From the NCBI GenBank assembly GCA_025964695.1, contig JAOPYK010000006.1, forward strand, positions 1-34,037: a stretch of 34,037 nt of DNA, in the 5' to 3' direction. The stretch's first letter is position 1. The number at the start of each line of letters is the position of its first letter. A model generated the notes under the pieces. The model was not told the origin of the DNA. It saw only the letters and a program-made list of their open reading frames with translations, and did no database searches. This document shows, piece after piece, positions 21,899 through 29,012 of this stretch. The translations under genes were made by a program, and so were the position numbers. This stretch comes from Streptosporangiaceae bacterium (GTDB lineage Bacteria; Actinomycetota; Actinomycetes; Streptosporangiales; Streptosporangiaceae).

Positions 21899-23710
21899 TC
21901 AGTAGGGGGAGGGGCCGCCGAACATCTCGCCGAGGCGGGGGGCGAGCTCCAGATCCCCGCTGAGCGTGATTGCGCCGGTCATGAGGAGCTTCGCCGGACT
22001 GGTGGAGCCGGCGAGCAGCCGCAGATAGTCGGCCGCCGACGTAGCGACCGCCAGTGCCGGCTCCCGGGCCGACCCGTGGTGCGCCTGGGCCCGCCGGTCC
22101 CGTATCTCGATGGTCCAGACGCTCGGAACACCTCCCGGACGGGTGAGCCGGAACTCCAACTCGCCTTCGAAACCGTGCGCCACCTGGGGATCGAAGGACC
22201 GTGCCATGGCGGTGAACACAGCACGTTGCGCCAGCGGTCCGAACCGGCGGCCGAGCTCGGCGTCGGAACGATTCCCCACCAGGCCGGCCAGACCCCGCAG
22301 TCCCTGGCGCCGGACGATCGCGCGGGTCTCGCTGCGGACGTCGGCCAGGGTGGCGCCCAGCCCGGCCGGCCGGGACCGGCGGGTGCGACGCGCCCGGACG
22401 ATCTCGGCGTCCTCGTCGATCCGGTAACCGGCCGGCAGGTCACGTGGCGGCTTCCGGCGGGCCAGGGCCGCCTCGATCGCCCGGGCCAGCCGTGCCGCCT
22501 TCGCGGCCTCCTCCTCCTCGCGCTTGTCGGTGAAGCGCGGGAGCACCGAGGTGCCGAACAACTCCAGGGCCTCGCAGATGTGCTCGTGCCGGTTGGGCCC
22601 GGACTGCAGCACGAAGGCCATCTGGTCGACGCCCGCGGCCTCGTACCGCCGGATCAGCTCGGTGACCTGGTCGGGGGTGCCGATCGCGCCGCGGAGGGAG
22701 CCCATCCCGATGCCCGGTGCGCCGCTGGCGCGGGCGCGCCCCACCACGTCCAGGGCCCCTTCGCCGGCGGAGATGGCGTCCCGGTCGAAGCCCTTCGCCG
22801 AGCGGGTCCGTACGAACTCGTCCCACACACTGGTCCGGCCCGGGTCGTGGGGGGTGTTCCCGTAGTAGTGGGCAAGCGCGAAACCGAAGAAGTGCGCGCC
22901 GTCGATGCCCCGTTCTATGGCGGTGAGCTCATCGTGGTGAAGCATCATCGGCAGCACCACCGTGACGTTCGGGTTGACGGCGAAACCCGCGGGGACGCAC
23001 TCCTCCGACCCCAGCAGCCGGTAATACTCGCTGACCCACTTGGCGGCCGCCTCCGGCTCTATGAAGGAGAACGACAGGGCGCCGATGCCGTTGCGGGCCG
23101 CGAGATGGATCGTCTCGCGCCGCGAGCAGGCCACCCAGAGCGGCGGATGCGGTTTCTGTACGGGCTTGGGCACCACATTGCGCGGGGGCATCTGGAGGTG
23201 CTTGGAAGCCCACCCGGCGAACGGCTCCTCCACGAACATCCGGGTGATCGCGTCGAGCGAGTCCTGCCACTGCTCCCGCTTGCCGGCCCGCTTCACCCCG
23301 AACCCGCCCAGCTCGGCGCTGGAGCTCGACTCGCCGGTGCCGAAGTCCACCCGGCCGTTCGAGACCAGGTCCAGGGAGGCGATCCGCTCGGCCACCCGCG
23401 CCGGATGGTTCACCGCCGGCGGCAGCTGAACGATGCCGTGGCCGAGGCGGATCCGCTCGGTGCGCTGGCTCGCCGCGGCCAGGAAGACCTCAGGTGCGCT
23501 GGAGTGCGAATACTCCTCCAGGTAGTGATGTTCGACCGCCCAGACGTAGTCGAAGCCCACCCGGTCGGCGATCTCTATCTGGTCCAGTGCGTCCTGGTAG
23601 AGCCGCAGTTCCTGACCCTGATCCCAAGGCCGCGGAAGCTGGTGCTCGTAGAAGATCGAAAACCGAATTCTCCCCACCTCCGTGTCCGATCGGCACAGAT
23701 GCCCTTTCAC
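21899..23710 (-). CDS. LLM-class flavin-dependent oxidoreductase fused to an SCP2-like domain
   Basis: Residues about 14-390 form a luciferase-like TIM barrel (FSIFYEHQLPRPW, DYVWAVEHHYLEEYSHSSAP, GHGIVQLPPAVNHPARVAER, GRVDFGTGES), a class that uses F420H2 or FMNH2. A charged Glu/Ala/Arg linker (about 405-470) leads to a C-terminal segment (514-600; FEGELEFRLTR, MTGAITLSGDLELAPRLGEMF) with the pattern of SCP2 sterol/lipid carrier domains. The fusion suggests oxidation of a lipid-like or CoA-linked substrate held by the SCP2 part. The start is uncertain: GTG at 23710 and GTG at 23677 are both in frame and neither has a well-spaced ribosome site; the barrel begins near residue 14. It is first in the minus-strand series with the CoA-transferase and LAL genes. 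Confidence 0.85.
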   Translation of the reverse strand: MKGHLCRSDTEVGRIRFSIFYEHQLPRPWDQGQELRLYQDALDQIEIADRVGFDYVWAVEHHYLEEYSHSSAPEVFLAAASQRTERIRLGHGIVQLPPAVNHPARVAERIASLDLVSNGRVDFGTGESSSSAELGGFGVKRAGKREQWQDSLDAITRMFVEEPFAGWASKHLQMPPRNVVPKPVQKPHPPLWVACSRRETIHLAARNGIGALSFSFIEPEAAAKWVSEYYRLLGSEECVPAGFAVNPNVTVVLPMMLHHDELTAIERGIDGAHFFGFALAHYYGNTPHDPGRTSVWDEFVRTRSAKGFDRDAISAGEGALDVVGRARASGAPGIGMGSLRGAIGTPDQVTELIRRYEAAGVDQMAFVLQSGPNRHEHICEALELFGTSVLPRFTDKREEEEAAKAARLARAIEAALARRKPPRDLPAGYRIDEDAEIVRARRTRRSRPAGLGATLADVRSETRAIVRRQGLRGLAGLVGNRSDAELGRRFGPLAQRAVFTAMARSFDPQVAHGFEGELEFRLTRPGGVPSVWTIEIRDRRAQAHHGSAREPALAVATSAADYLRLLAGSTSPAKLLMTGAITLSGDLELAPRLGEMFGGPSPY

Positions 23711-23729
23711 CTGGCTCTACCCGGCCAGC

Positions 23730-23776
23730 GTCACCTGAATTGGATGCATCGTCAATAGAGTGCCGTGACAGGTGAC
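23730..23776. promoter_or_regulatory. Divergent promoter region with split inverted repeat
   Basis: The 199-base spacer between the LLM oxidoreductase and deoC holds GTCACCTG (23730-23737) and CAGGTGAC (23769-23776), an 8-bp inverted repeat 31 bases apart, flanking the small palindrome GATGCATC (23743-23750). TTGACG on the minus strand (23750-23755) could be a -35 for the LLM gene. A regulator binding both arms could control both directions. Confidence 0.35.
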
Positions 23777-23909
23777 TCGCAACCAGGGCGACCGGGCTCG
23801 CCGGCGGCCACGGCCGCTGAGCCGGTAGGGCACATCTCTGCAAACCGAGCTCTGGACGCTGTTCCCAGCCCGGTTTGTCCAGTTCGCTTGAGTCAGCGAT
23901 GCTTAGCGG

Positions 23910-24842
23910 GTGTCAACGACGACTCTTACGGATCCGACCGCGCTGCGCGGGTTCTTGCATGGGCTGCCCGCCGTCGACCAGGTGGGGGCCGAAGAACGGG
24001 CCGCCCGGCTGGCCACCCGCTCGATCAAGACCGCCGCGAAGGCCCAGGCCATCGATCTGGCGATCTCGATGATCGATCTCACCACGCTGGAGGGGGCCGA
24101 CACACCGGGGAAGGTACGGGCCCTGTGCGCCAAGGCCGCTCACCCGGACCCGGCCGATCCCACCGTGCCGAAGGTCGCCGCCGTCTGCGTCTACTGCGAC
24201 TTGGTCGGCGAGGCGGTCGGGGCGCTGGGGGGGACCGGCATCGGGGTGGCGAGCGTCGCGACCTCCTTCCCGTCCGGCCGGGCACCGCTGGACGCCAAAC
24301 TGGCCGACACCCGGCGGGCCATCGATGACGGCGCCGCCGAGATCGACATGGTCATCGACCGGGGCGCGTTCCTGGCCGGCGACTACCAGAAGATCTTCGA
24401 CGAGATCGGCGCGGTCAAGGCCGCCTGCGGGCAGGATGTCCACCTCAAGGTGATCCTGGAGACGGGCGAGCTGGTGACCTACGACAACGTACGCCGTGCC
24501 TCCTGGCTGGCGATGCACGCCGGCGCGGACTTCATCAAGACCTCCACCGGCAAGGTGTCGCCTGCCGCGACCCTCCCGGTCACTTTGATCATGCTCGAGG
24601 CCGTACGGGACTTCCGCGCGCGGACGGGTCGGCAGATCGGGGTCAAGCCCGCGGGCGGGATCCGGACGACCAAGGACGCGATCAAGTATCTCGTCCTGGT
24701 CAACGAGACCGCGGGGCAGGACTGGCTGACCCCTCGATGGTTCCGGCTGGGCGCGTCGTCCCTGCTCAACGATCTGCTGATGCAGCGGCAGAAGCTGGCG
24801 ACCGGTGTCTACGGCGGCCTTGACTATGTGACGGTGGACTGA
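23910..24842 (+). CDS. deoC: Deoxyribose-phosphate aldolase
   Basis: The enzyme cleaves 2-deoxyribose 5-phosphate to acetaldehyde and glyceraldehyde 3-phosphate in deoxynucleoside catabolism. The 310-aa product is longer than E. coli DeoC (259) through an N-terminal extension. Catalytic residues align: Schiff-base Lys210 in ADFIKTSTGK, Lys246 in GVKPAGGIRT, and Asp146 in AAEIDMVID; HLKVILETGEL is also conserved. GTG at 23910 is the first usable start, with only a poor ribosome site (AGCGG). Two bases separate its stop from the aldehyde dehydrogenase start, so they form an operon. Confidence 0.95.
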   Translation: MSTTTLTDPTALRGFLHGLPAVDQVGAEERAARLATRSIKTAAKAQAIDLAISMIDLTTLEGADTPGKVRALCAKAAHPDPADPTVPKVAAVCVYCDLVGEAVGALGGTGIGVASVATSFPSGRAPLDAKLADTRRAIDDGAAEIDMVIDRGAFLAGDYQKIFDEIGAVKAACGQDVHLKVILETGELVTYDNVRRASWLAMHAGADFIKTSTGKVSPAATLPVTLIMLEAVRDFRARTGRQIGVKPAGGIRTTKDAIKYLVLVNETAGQDWLTPRWFRLGASSLLNDLLMQRQKLATGVYGGLDYVTVD

Positions 24843-24844
24843 GC

Positions 24845-26314
24845 ATGAGCGACAAGCTGTTCGAGTACGCACCGGCGCCCGAATCGCGGGCCATCGTCGA
24901 CATCCGGCCCGCCTACGGCCTGTTCATCAACGGAGAGTGGACCGACGGTTCAGGCGAGGAACGACGCAAGACGATCGATCCCGCGACCGAGGAAGCCCTC
25001 GCGGAGATCACCGTGGCGGGCGCGGACGACGTCGACCGGGCCGTCGCCGCCGCCCGCACGGCCTACGAGAACCTCTGGGGTCCGATGCCGGGCCGGGAGC
25101 GGGCGAAATACCTGTTCCGGATCGCCCGGTTGATCCAGGAGCGGTCCCGCGAGCTGGCCGTGCTGGAGTCGATCGACAACGGCAAGCCGATCCGTGAGTC
25201 CCGTGACGTGGACCTGCCGCTGGTCGCCGCGCATTTCTTCTACTACGCGGGCTGGGCCGACAAGCTCTCCCACGCTCGGTTGGGGCGGAGCCGCACAGGT
25301 GAGCACAGCGGGACGGACCCGAAGAGCCTCGGAGTGGCCGGGCAGGTGATCCCCTGGAACTTCCCGCTGCTCATGCTGGCCTGGAAGATCGCACCCGCTC
25401 TGGCCTGCGGCAACACCGTGGTCCTCAAGCCCGCCGAGACCACCCCGCTGACCGCGCTCGCCTTCGCCGAGATCTGCCGGCAGGCCGAACTCCCACCGGG
25501 CGTCGTCAACATCATCACCGGTGCGGGCGAGACGGGCCGGCTGCTCGTGGAGCACGAGGGCGTCGACAAGGTCGCCTTCACCGGCTCCACCGAGGTCGGC
25601 AGGCAGATCGCCCGGGCGGTCGCCGGTACGAGCAAGAAGCTGACCCTGGAGCTCGGTGGCAAGGCCGCCAATGTGATCTTCGACGACGCTCCCCTCGACC
25701 AGGCCGTCGAGGGCATCGTCAACGGGATCTTCTTCAACCAGGGACACGTGTGCTGTGCGGGATCGCGGCTGCTGGTCCAGGAGTCGATCGAGAAAGAACT
25801 CCTCGAGAAGCTCAAAGTCCGGATGGCGACCTTGCGGGTCGGCGATCCGCTCGACAAGAACACCGACATCGGTGCGATCAACTCGGCGCAGCAGCTGGAG
25901 CGGATCCGTACGCTGTCGGACCTCGGCGAGCGGGAGGGCGCCGAGCGCTGGGCGCCGCCCTGTGAACTGCCCGATCGGGGCTTCTGGTTCGCCCCGACCG
26001 TGTTCACCGGCGTCTCGCAGTCACACCGGATCGCCCGTGACGAGATCTTCGGGCCGGTTCTTTCGGTGCTGACCTTCCGTACCCCGCAGGAGGCCGTGGA
26101 CAAGGCCAACAACACGCCGTACGGGTTGTCGGCCGGGGTGTGGACCGACAAGGGCTCGCGGATCCTGTGGATGGCACAGCGGCTCCGTGCCGGGGTCGTC
26201 TGGGCCAACACCTTCAACAAATTCGACCCGGCCAGCCCCTTCGGCGGCTACAAGGAGTCCGGCTTCGGTCGCGAGGGCGGCCGACACGGACTGGAGGCCT
26301 ACCTCGATGTCTGA
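24845..26314 (+). CDS. Aldehyde dehydrogenase, NAD(P)+-dependent
   Basis: A full-length 489-aa ALDH. Active-site residues are present with standard spacing: Asn172 in PWNFP, Glu269 in LELGGK and the nucleophile Cys303 in NQGHVCCAGSR. The nucleotide-binding segment FTGSTEVGRQI and the C-terminal NTFNKFDPASPFGGYKESGFGREGG are typical. Directly behind deoC, its likely job is oxidation of the acetaldehyde released by the aldolase, although many aldehydes are possible. An eight-base overlap joins it to the half-length ALDH-like gene downstream, whose ribosome site GGAGG lies inside this gene's last codons. Confidence 0.94.
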   Translation: MSDKLFEYAPAPESRAIVDIRPAYGLFINGEWTDGSGEERRKTIDPATEEALAEITVAGADDVDRAVAAARTAYENLWGPMPGRERAKYLFRIARLIQERSRELAVLESIDNGKPIRESRDVDLPLVAAHFFYYAGWADKLSHARLGRSRTGEHSGTDPKSLGVAGQVIPWNFPLLMLAWKIAPALACGNTVVLKPAETTPLTALAFAEICRQAELPPGVVNIITGAGETGRLLVEHEGVDKVAFTGSTEVGRQIARAVAGTSKKLTLELGGKAANVIFDDAPLDQAVEGIVNGIFFNQGHVCCAGSRLLVQESIEKELLEKLKVRMATLRVGDPLDKNTDIGAINSAQQLERIRTLSDLGEREGAERWAPPCELPDRGFWFAPTVFTGVSQSHRIARDEIFGPVLSVLTFRTPQEAVDKANNTPYGLSAGVWTDKGSRILWMAQRLRAGVVWANTFNKFDPASPFGGYKESGFGREGGRHGLEAYLDV

Positions 26315-27179
26315 GAGTCGACCGAGCACTGAGCGGCTGAGCGTCCGCAAGACCTACAAGCTGTTCATCGGGGGCGCGTTCCCCCGGTCGGAGTCCGGCA
26401 GGTCGTACGTGGTCAATGACGGTGACGGGAACTTCCTCGCGAACGCCTCCCAGGGCTCCCGCAAGGACGTACGGGACGCGGTTACGGCCGCGCGTAAGGC
26501 GTTCGGCGGCTGGTCGAGCCGGACCCCCTACAACCGCGGCCAGATCCTCTACCGGATCGCCGAGATGCTCGAAGGCCGCAGGGGGCAGTTCATCGCCGAG
26601 CTCAGGGACGGCGGCGCGACCAAGGCGGCCGCGACCACCGAGGTCGACGAGGCCATCGATCGCTGGGTCTGGTACGCGGGCTGGGCCGACAAGATCGGGG
26701 CAGTCGCAGGGGCGGCCAACCCGGTGTCCGGGCCGTTCTTCAACTTCTCCTCCCCGGAACCCACCGGTGTCGTCGCCATCGTGGCCCCCGACTCGGCGCT
26801 GCTCGGCCTGGTCTCGGTGATCGCGCCGGCGATCGTGTCCGGCAACACCGCCGTCGTGGTGGCGTCGGAGCCCGCTCCGCTGCCGGCCATCACCCTGGCC
26901 GAGGTACTGGCCACCTCGGACCTGCCGGGCGGAGTGGTGAACATCCTCACCGGCCGGCGGGCCGAGCTCACGCCGTGGCTGGCATCGCATCTGGACGTCA
27001 ATGCCATCGACCTGGCCGGCGCTCCGCAGGAGCTCGCGGTGGAGTGCGAGAGAGCCGCCGCCGACAACCTCAAAAGGGTGCTGCGCCCAGGCCCCACCGA
27101 GTGGTCGGCGGATCCCGGAACCGATCGTATGACGACATTCCTGGAGACCAAGACGGTCTGGCATCCGATCGGCATTTGA
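26307..27179 (+). CDS. Half-length aldehyde dehydrogenase-like protein lacking the catalytic residues
   Basis: ATG at 26307 follows GGAGG (26293-26297) and overlaps the upstream ALDH by 8 bases. The 290-aa product aligns with the N-terminal, nucleotide-binding half of ALDH (LFIGGAFPRSESG, RKDVRDAVTAARKAFGGWSS, NRGQILYRIAEMLE, WVWYAGWADKIG, PTGVVAIVAP, PGGVVNILTG). The PWNFP Asn is replaced (VAPDSALL), the ELGGK Glu is absent, and the whole Cys domain is missing. The end, FLETKTVWHPIGI, reads like a proper ALDH C-terminus, so this looks like an old, in-frame loss, not a recent truncation. It may be a regulatory or structural partner of the full-length enzyme; that is inference. Confidence 0.85.
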   Translation: MSESRPSTERLSVRKTYKLFIGGAFPRSESGRSYVVNDGDGNFLANASQGSRKDVRDAVTAARKAFGGWSSRTPYNRGQILYRIAEMLEGRRGQFIAELRDGGATKAAATTEVDEAIDRWVWYAGWADKIGAVAGAANPVSGPFFNFSSPEPTGVVAIVAPDSALLGLVSVIAPAIVSGNTAVVVASEPAPLPAITLAEVLATSDLPGGVVNILTGRRAELTPWLASHLDVNAIDLAGAPQELAVECERAAADNLKRVLRPGPTEWSADPGTDRMTTFLETKTVWHPIGI

Positions 27180-27217
27180 GGTCGGGTGTGTAGATTGTTC
27201 GGAACTTGGAAATAGAT

Positions 27218-27247
27218 CCCCCCGTAACTGATCATCACGGGGGGGAG
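27218..27247 (+). promoter_or_regulatory. Hairpin that sequesters the ribosome site of the basic repeat protein
   Basis: CCCCCCGT (27218-27225) pairs perfectly with ACGGGGGG (27237-27244) around an 11-base loop. The right arm runs into the Shine-Dalgarno GGGGGAG just before GTG at 27252, so folding would hide the ribosome site. It may also help terminate the deo operon, although no U-tract follows. Confidence 0.5.
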
Positions 27248-27251
27248 ATCA

Positions 27252-28490
27252 GTGGCTACCAGAACTGCATCACGTACGGCTTCCAGCCGAGGGACGGCGG
27301 GGCGTACGAAGAGCGCGGCTGCTAACAGCACGTCCGCCAGACGAGAGAACGCGAAGGCCACTCCGGCCAGAAGCAGCGTGGCAAGGAAGACGGCGCCGAA
27401 CAGGTCCGTGGCCAAGAAGACCACGGCGGCGTCGTCTGCCACGAGCAGAACGAGATCCGGCACCGCCACCAGAAGGACGGCGCCCACGGCCACCGCGGCG
27501 GCGACGAAGGTCTCCTCTGCTGCGACCAAGGCGACGTCCGCCGCCAAGACGATGAAGTCGATGGCGACCAAGGCGTCCTCGACGGCGAAGGCCATGACCA
27601 CCATGACCACGGCCATGACCAGCGCCACCAAGGCGATGGCGGATGCGGCCAAGGCGATGGCGGACGCGGCCAAGGCCATGACGGCGATGAAGCCCACGTC
27701 CACGACCGCTACCAGGTCCAGGACCACCACAGCCAGAGGCACGACCGGCGCGGCGACCAGATCGGCGGCCGGCAGGTCGGCCTCGACCCGGTCGACGGGG
27801 ACCCGATCGGCCGCCGGCAGGTCCACGACCGGGAGGTCCGCGACGTCGAGGTCCACGGGCACGGGATCCACGGCCGGCAGGTCCACGACGGGGAGGTCTG
27901 CCACGTCGAGGTCCACGGGCACGAGGTCCACGGGCACGAGGGCGACGGGCACGAGGGCGACGGGCACGAGGGCGACGGGCACGAGGGCGACGGCCACGAG
28001 GGCGACGGCCACCAGGAGGACGGCCGCGTCCGGGACGCGGTCGCGAACCACCGGCGGAACGGCCGCCAGGTCCAGGACCGCGACCGGCGGGTCCTCGTCC
28101 ACCAGAGGGGGCACCAGGACCACGTCGGCGGCCACCTCGGCCACCGGAAGCGCCAGGACCACGGCCAGGTCCGCAGCCAAGCCCAGGGCCGGCGCGACGA
28201 GCAAGTCGACGCCGACGATCAGGGCCAGGGCCACCACCGTGCCGAACAGGTCGGCCTCGGGCAAGCCGGGGCCGAGCAATGGGACGGCATCGAAACAGGA
28301 GGCCAAGAAGTCCGGGCCTGGCATCACCAGGCCGGGCGCCGTCAAGCAGATGGTCGTGGCGGCGAAGTCGGCCGTCAGGTCGGCCACCGCGGCGGGGGCG
28401 AGTTCCCTGGAGGCCATGCAGCACTCCACCAGCGGTGACGGGGACTTCCTGTCCGGCTTGGTGGGCGGTGGCTCACGGAACAACCGCTGA
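27252..28490 (+). CDS. Histone H1-like, highly basic Ala/Thr/Ser/Arg repeat protein
   Basis: GTG at 27252 follows GGGGGAG. The 412-aa product consists almost wholly of Ala, Thr, Ser, Arg, Gly and Lys. Sections in order: a Lys/Arg/Ala/Ser N-terminus (1-75); an Ala/Met/Lys-rich helical stretch with AKAMADAAKAMADAAKAM (about 125-145); Ser/Thr/Arg/Gly repeats, including seven tandem [SA]T[GA]TR pentapeptides (nt 27912-28016); and a distinct end with VKQMVVAAKSAVRS and DGDFLSGLVGGGSRNNR. The composition is that of bacterial histone-H1-like or DNA-compacting proteins, so binding to nucleic acid is likely. There is no signal peptide or membrane segment. Codon phasing supports this frame, because the 15-bp repeats keep it open. 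Confidence 0.75.
   Translation: MATRTASRTASSRGTAGRTKSAAANSTSARRENAKATPARSSVARKTAPNRSVAKKTTAASSATSRTRSGTATRRTAPTATAAATKVSSAATKATSAAKTMKSMATKASSTAKAMTTMTTAMTSATKAMADAAKAMADAAKAMTAMKPTSTTATRSRTTTARGTTGAATRSAAGRSASTRSTGTRSAAGRSTTGRSATSRSTGTGSTAGRSTTGRSATSRSTGTRSTGTRATGTRATGTRATGTRATATRATATRRTAASGTRSRTTGGTAARSRTATGGSSSTRGGTRTTSAATSATGSARTTARSAAKPRAGATSKSTPTIRARATTVPNRSASGKPGPSNGTASKQEAKKSGPGITRPGAVKQMVVAAKSAVRSATAAGASSLEAMQHSTSGDGDFLSGLVGGGSRNNR
27811..28016 (+). repeat. 60-bp and 15-bp coding tandem repeats
   Basis: Two 60-bp units (27811-27870 and 27871-27930) differ at few positions and share GGCAGGTCCACGAC. From 27912 to 28016, partly overlapping the second unit, seven 15-bp units close to GCGACGGGCACGAGG follow. 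Both periods are multiples of three, so changes in copy number would leave the protein frame intact. Confidence 0.75.
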
Positions 28491-28505
28491 ACGGCGTACG
28501 ACGTG

Positions 28506-28537
28506 GAAGCCCCATCCCGCCACAGGGAAGGGGCTTC
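28506..28537 (+). terminator. Terminator after the basic repeat protein
   Basis: GAAGCCCC (28506-28513) pairs with GGGGCTTC (28530-28537); inside, TCCC and GGGA extend the stem after one A-A mismatch. The hairpin begins 16 bases after the stop at 28490. Confidence 0.75.
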
Positions 28538-28624
28538 TGCGTGGCCGGGCAGGGGAGGCGGGCAAGCCGGTCGTTGTGAGCCGATGATCCGTGTGAGCCA
28601 CCGCAACTAGGAGAGACTGATCTC

Positions 28625-28870
28625 ATGAACGACAAGGAGATCATCGAGCGTGTCCACGCGTTGGTGAACGAGGAGCACGGCCTGCGCGACCGGCGATCAC
28701 AGGGCGAGCTGAGCGAGCAGCAGGAACACGACCGGTTGGCGGCGCTGGAGGTCGCTCTGGACCAGTGCTGGGATCTGCTGCGGCAGCGCCGGGCCCGGAT
28801 GGCGGCCGGTGCGAACCCTGATGACGCGCAGGCACGATCGGTCAGCGAGGTCGAGGGCTACCAGCAGTAG
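28625..28870 (+). CDS. DUF2630 family protein
   Basis: ATG at 28625 follows AGGAGA by 10 bases. The 81-aa protein starts MNDKEIIERVHALVNEEHGL, continues LAALEVALDQCWDLLRQRRA and ends SVSEVEGYQQ, the pattern of DUF2630, a short actinobacterial family of unknown function predicted to be largely helical. It is soluble and single-domain. A terminator separates it from the gene upstream, so it is probably transcribed alone. Confidence 0.9.
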   Translation: MNDKEIIERVHALVNEEHGLRDRRSQGELSEQQEHDRLAALEVALDQCWDLLRQRRARMAAGANPDDAQARSVSEVEGYQQ

Positions 28871-28885
28871 CGGGCCGGCGACCCC

Positions 28886-28935
28886 CCGCCGTGATCGCGA
28901 GGTTCGTACGGATGGGAACAGCGAGATCACGGCGG
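28886..28935. terminator. Bidirectional terminator between DUF2630 and argS
   Basis: CCGCCGTGATC (28886-28896) is perfectly complementary to GATCACGGCGG (28925-28935), with a 28-base loop. It lies in the 142-base gap between convergent genes, 15 bases after the DUF2630 stop. Confidence 0.6.
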
Positions 28936-29012
28936 CGGGACGGCAGGGCCGACGGGCGGCCGGCCCTGGGTTTGGGCACCCAGCGATCGACGGCCGATAT
29001 ACGCCGGCGAGG

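Noticed and set aside
27811-28016. Possible CRISPR or origin iterons
   Set aside because: The repeats are in-frame coding variants without spacers, and no replication genes are nearby.
26549-28606. 685-codon minus-strand frame with long Val/Ala/Leu/Asp runs resembling a membrane or repeat protein
   Set aside because: It is the complement of the 15-bp and 60-bp repeats of the basic protein and of the short ALDH gene; the plus frames have ribosome sites and family similarity, this one has neither.
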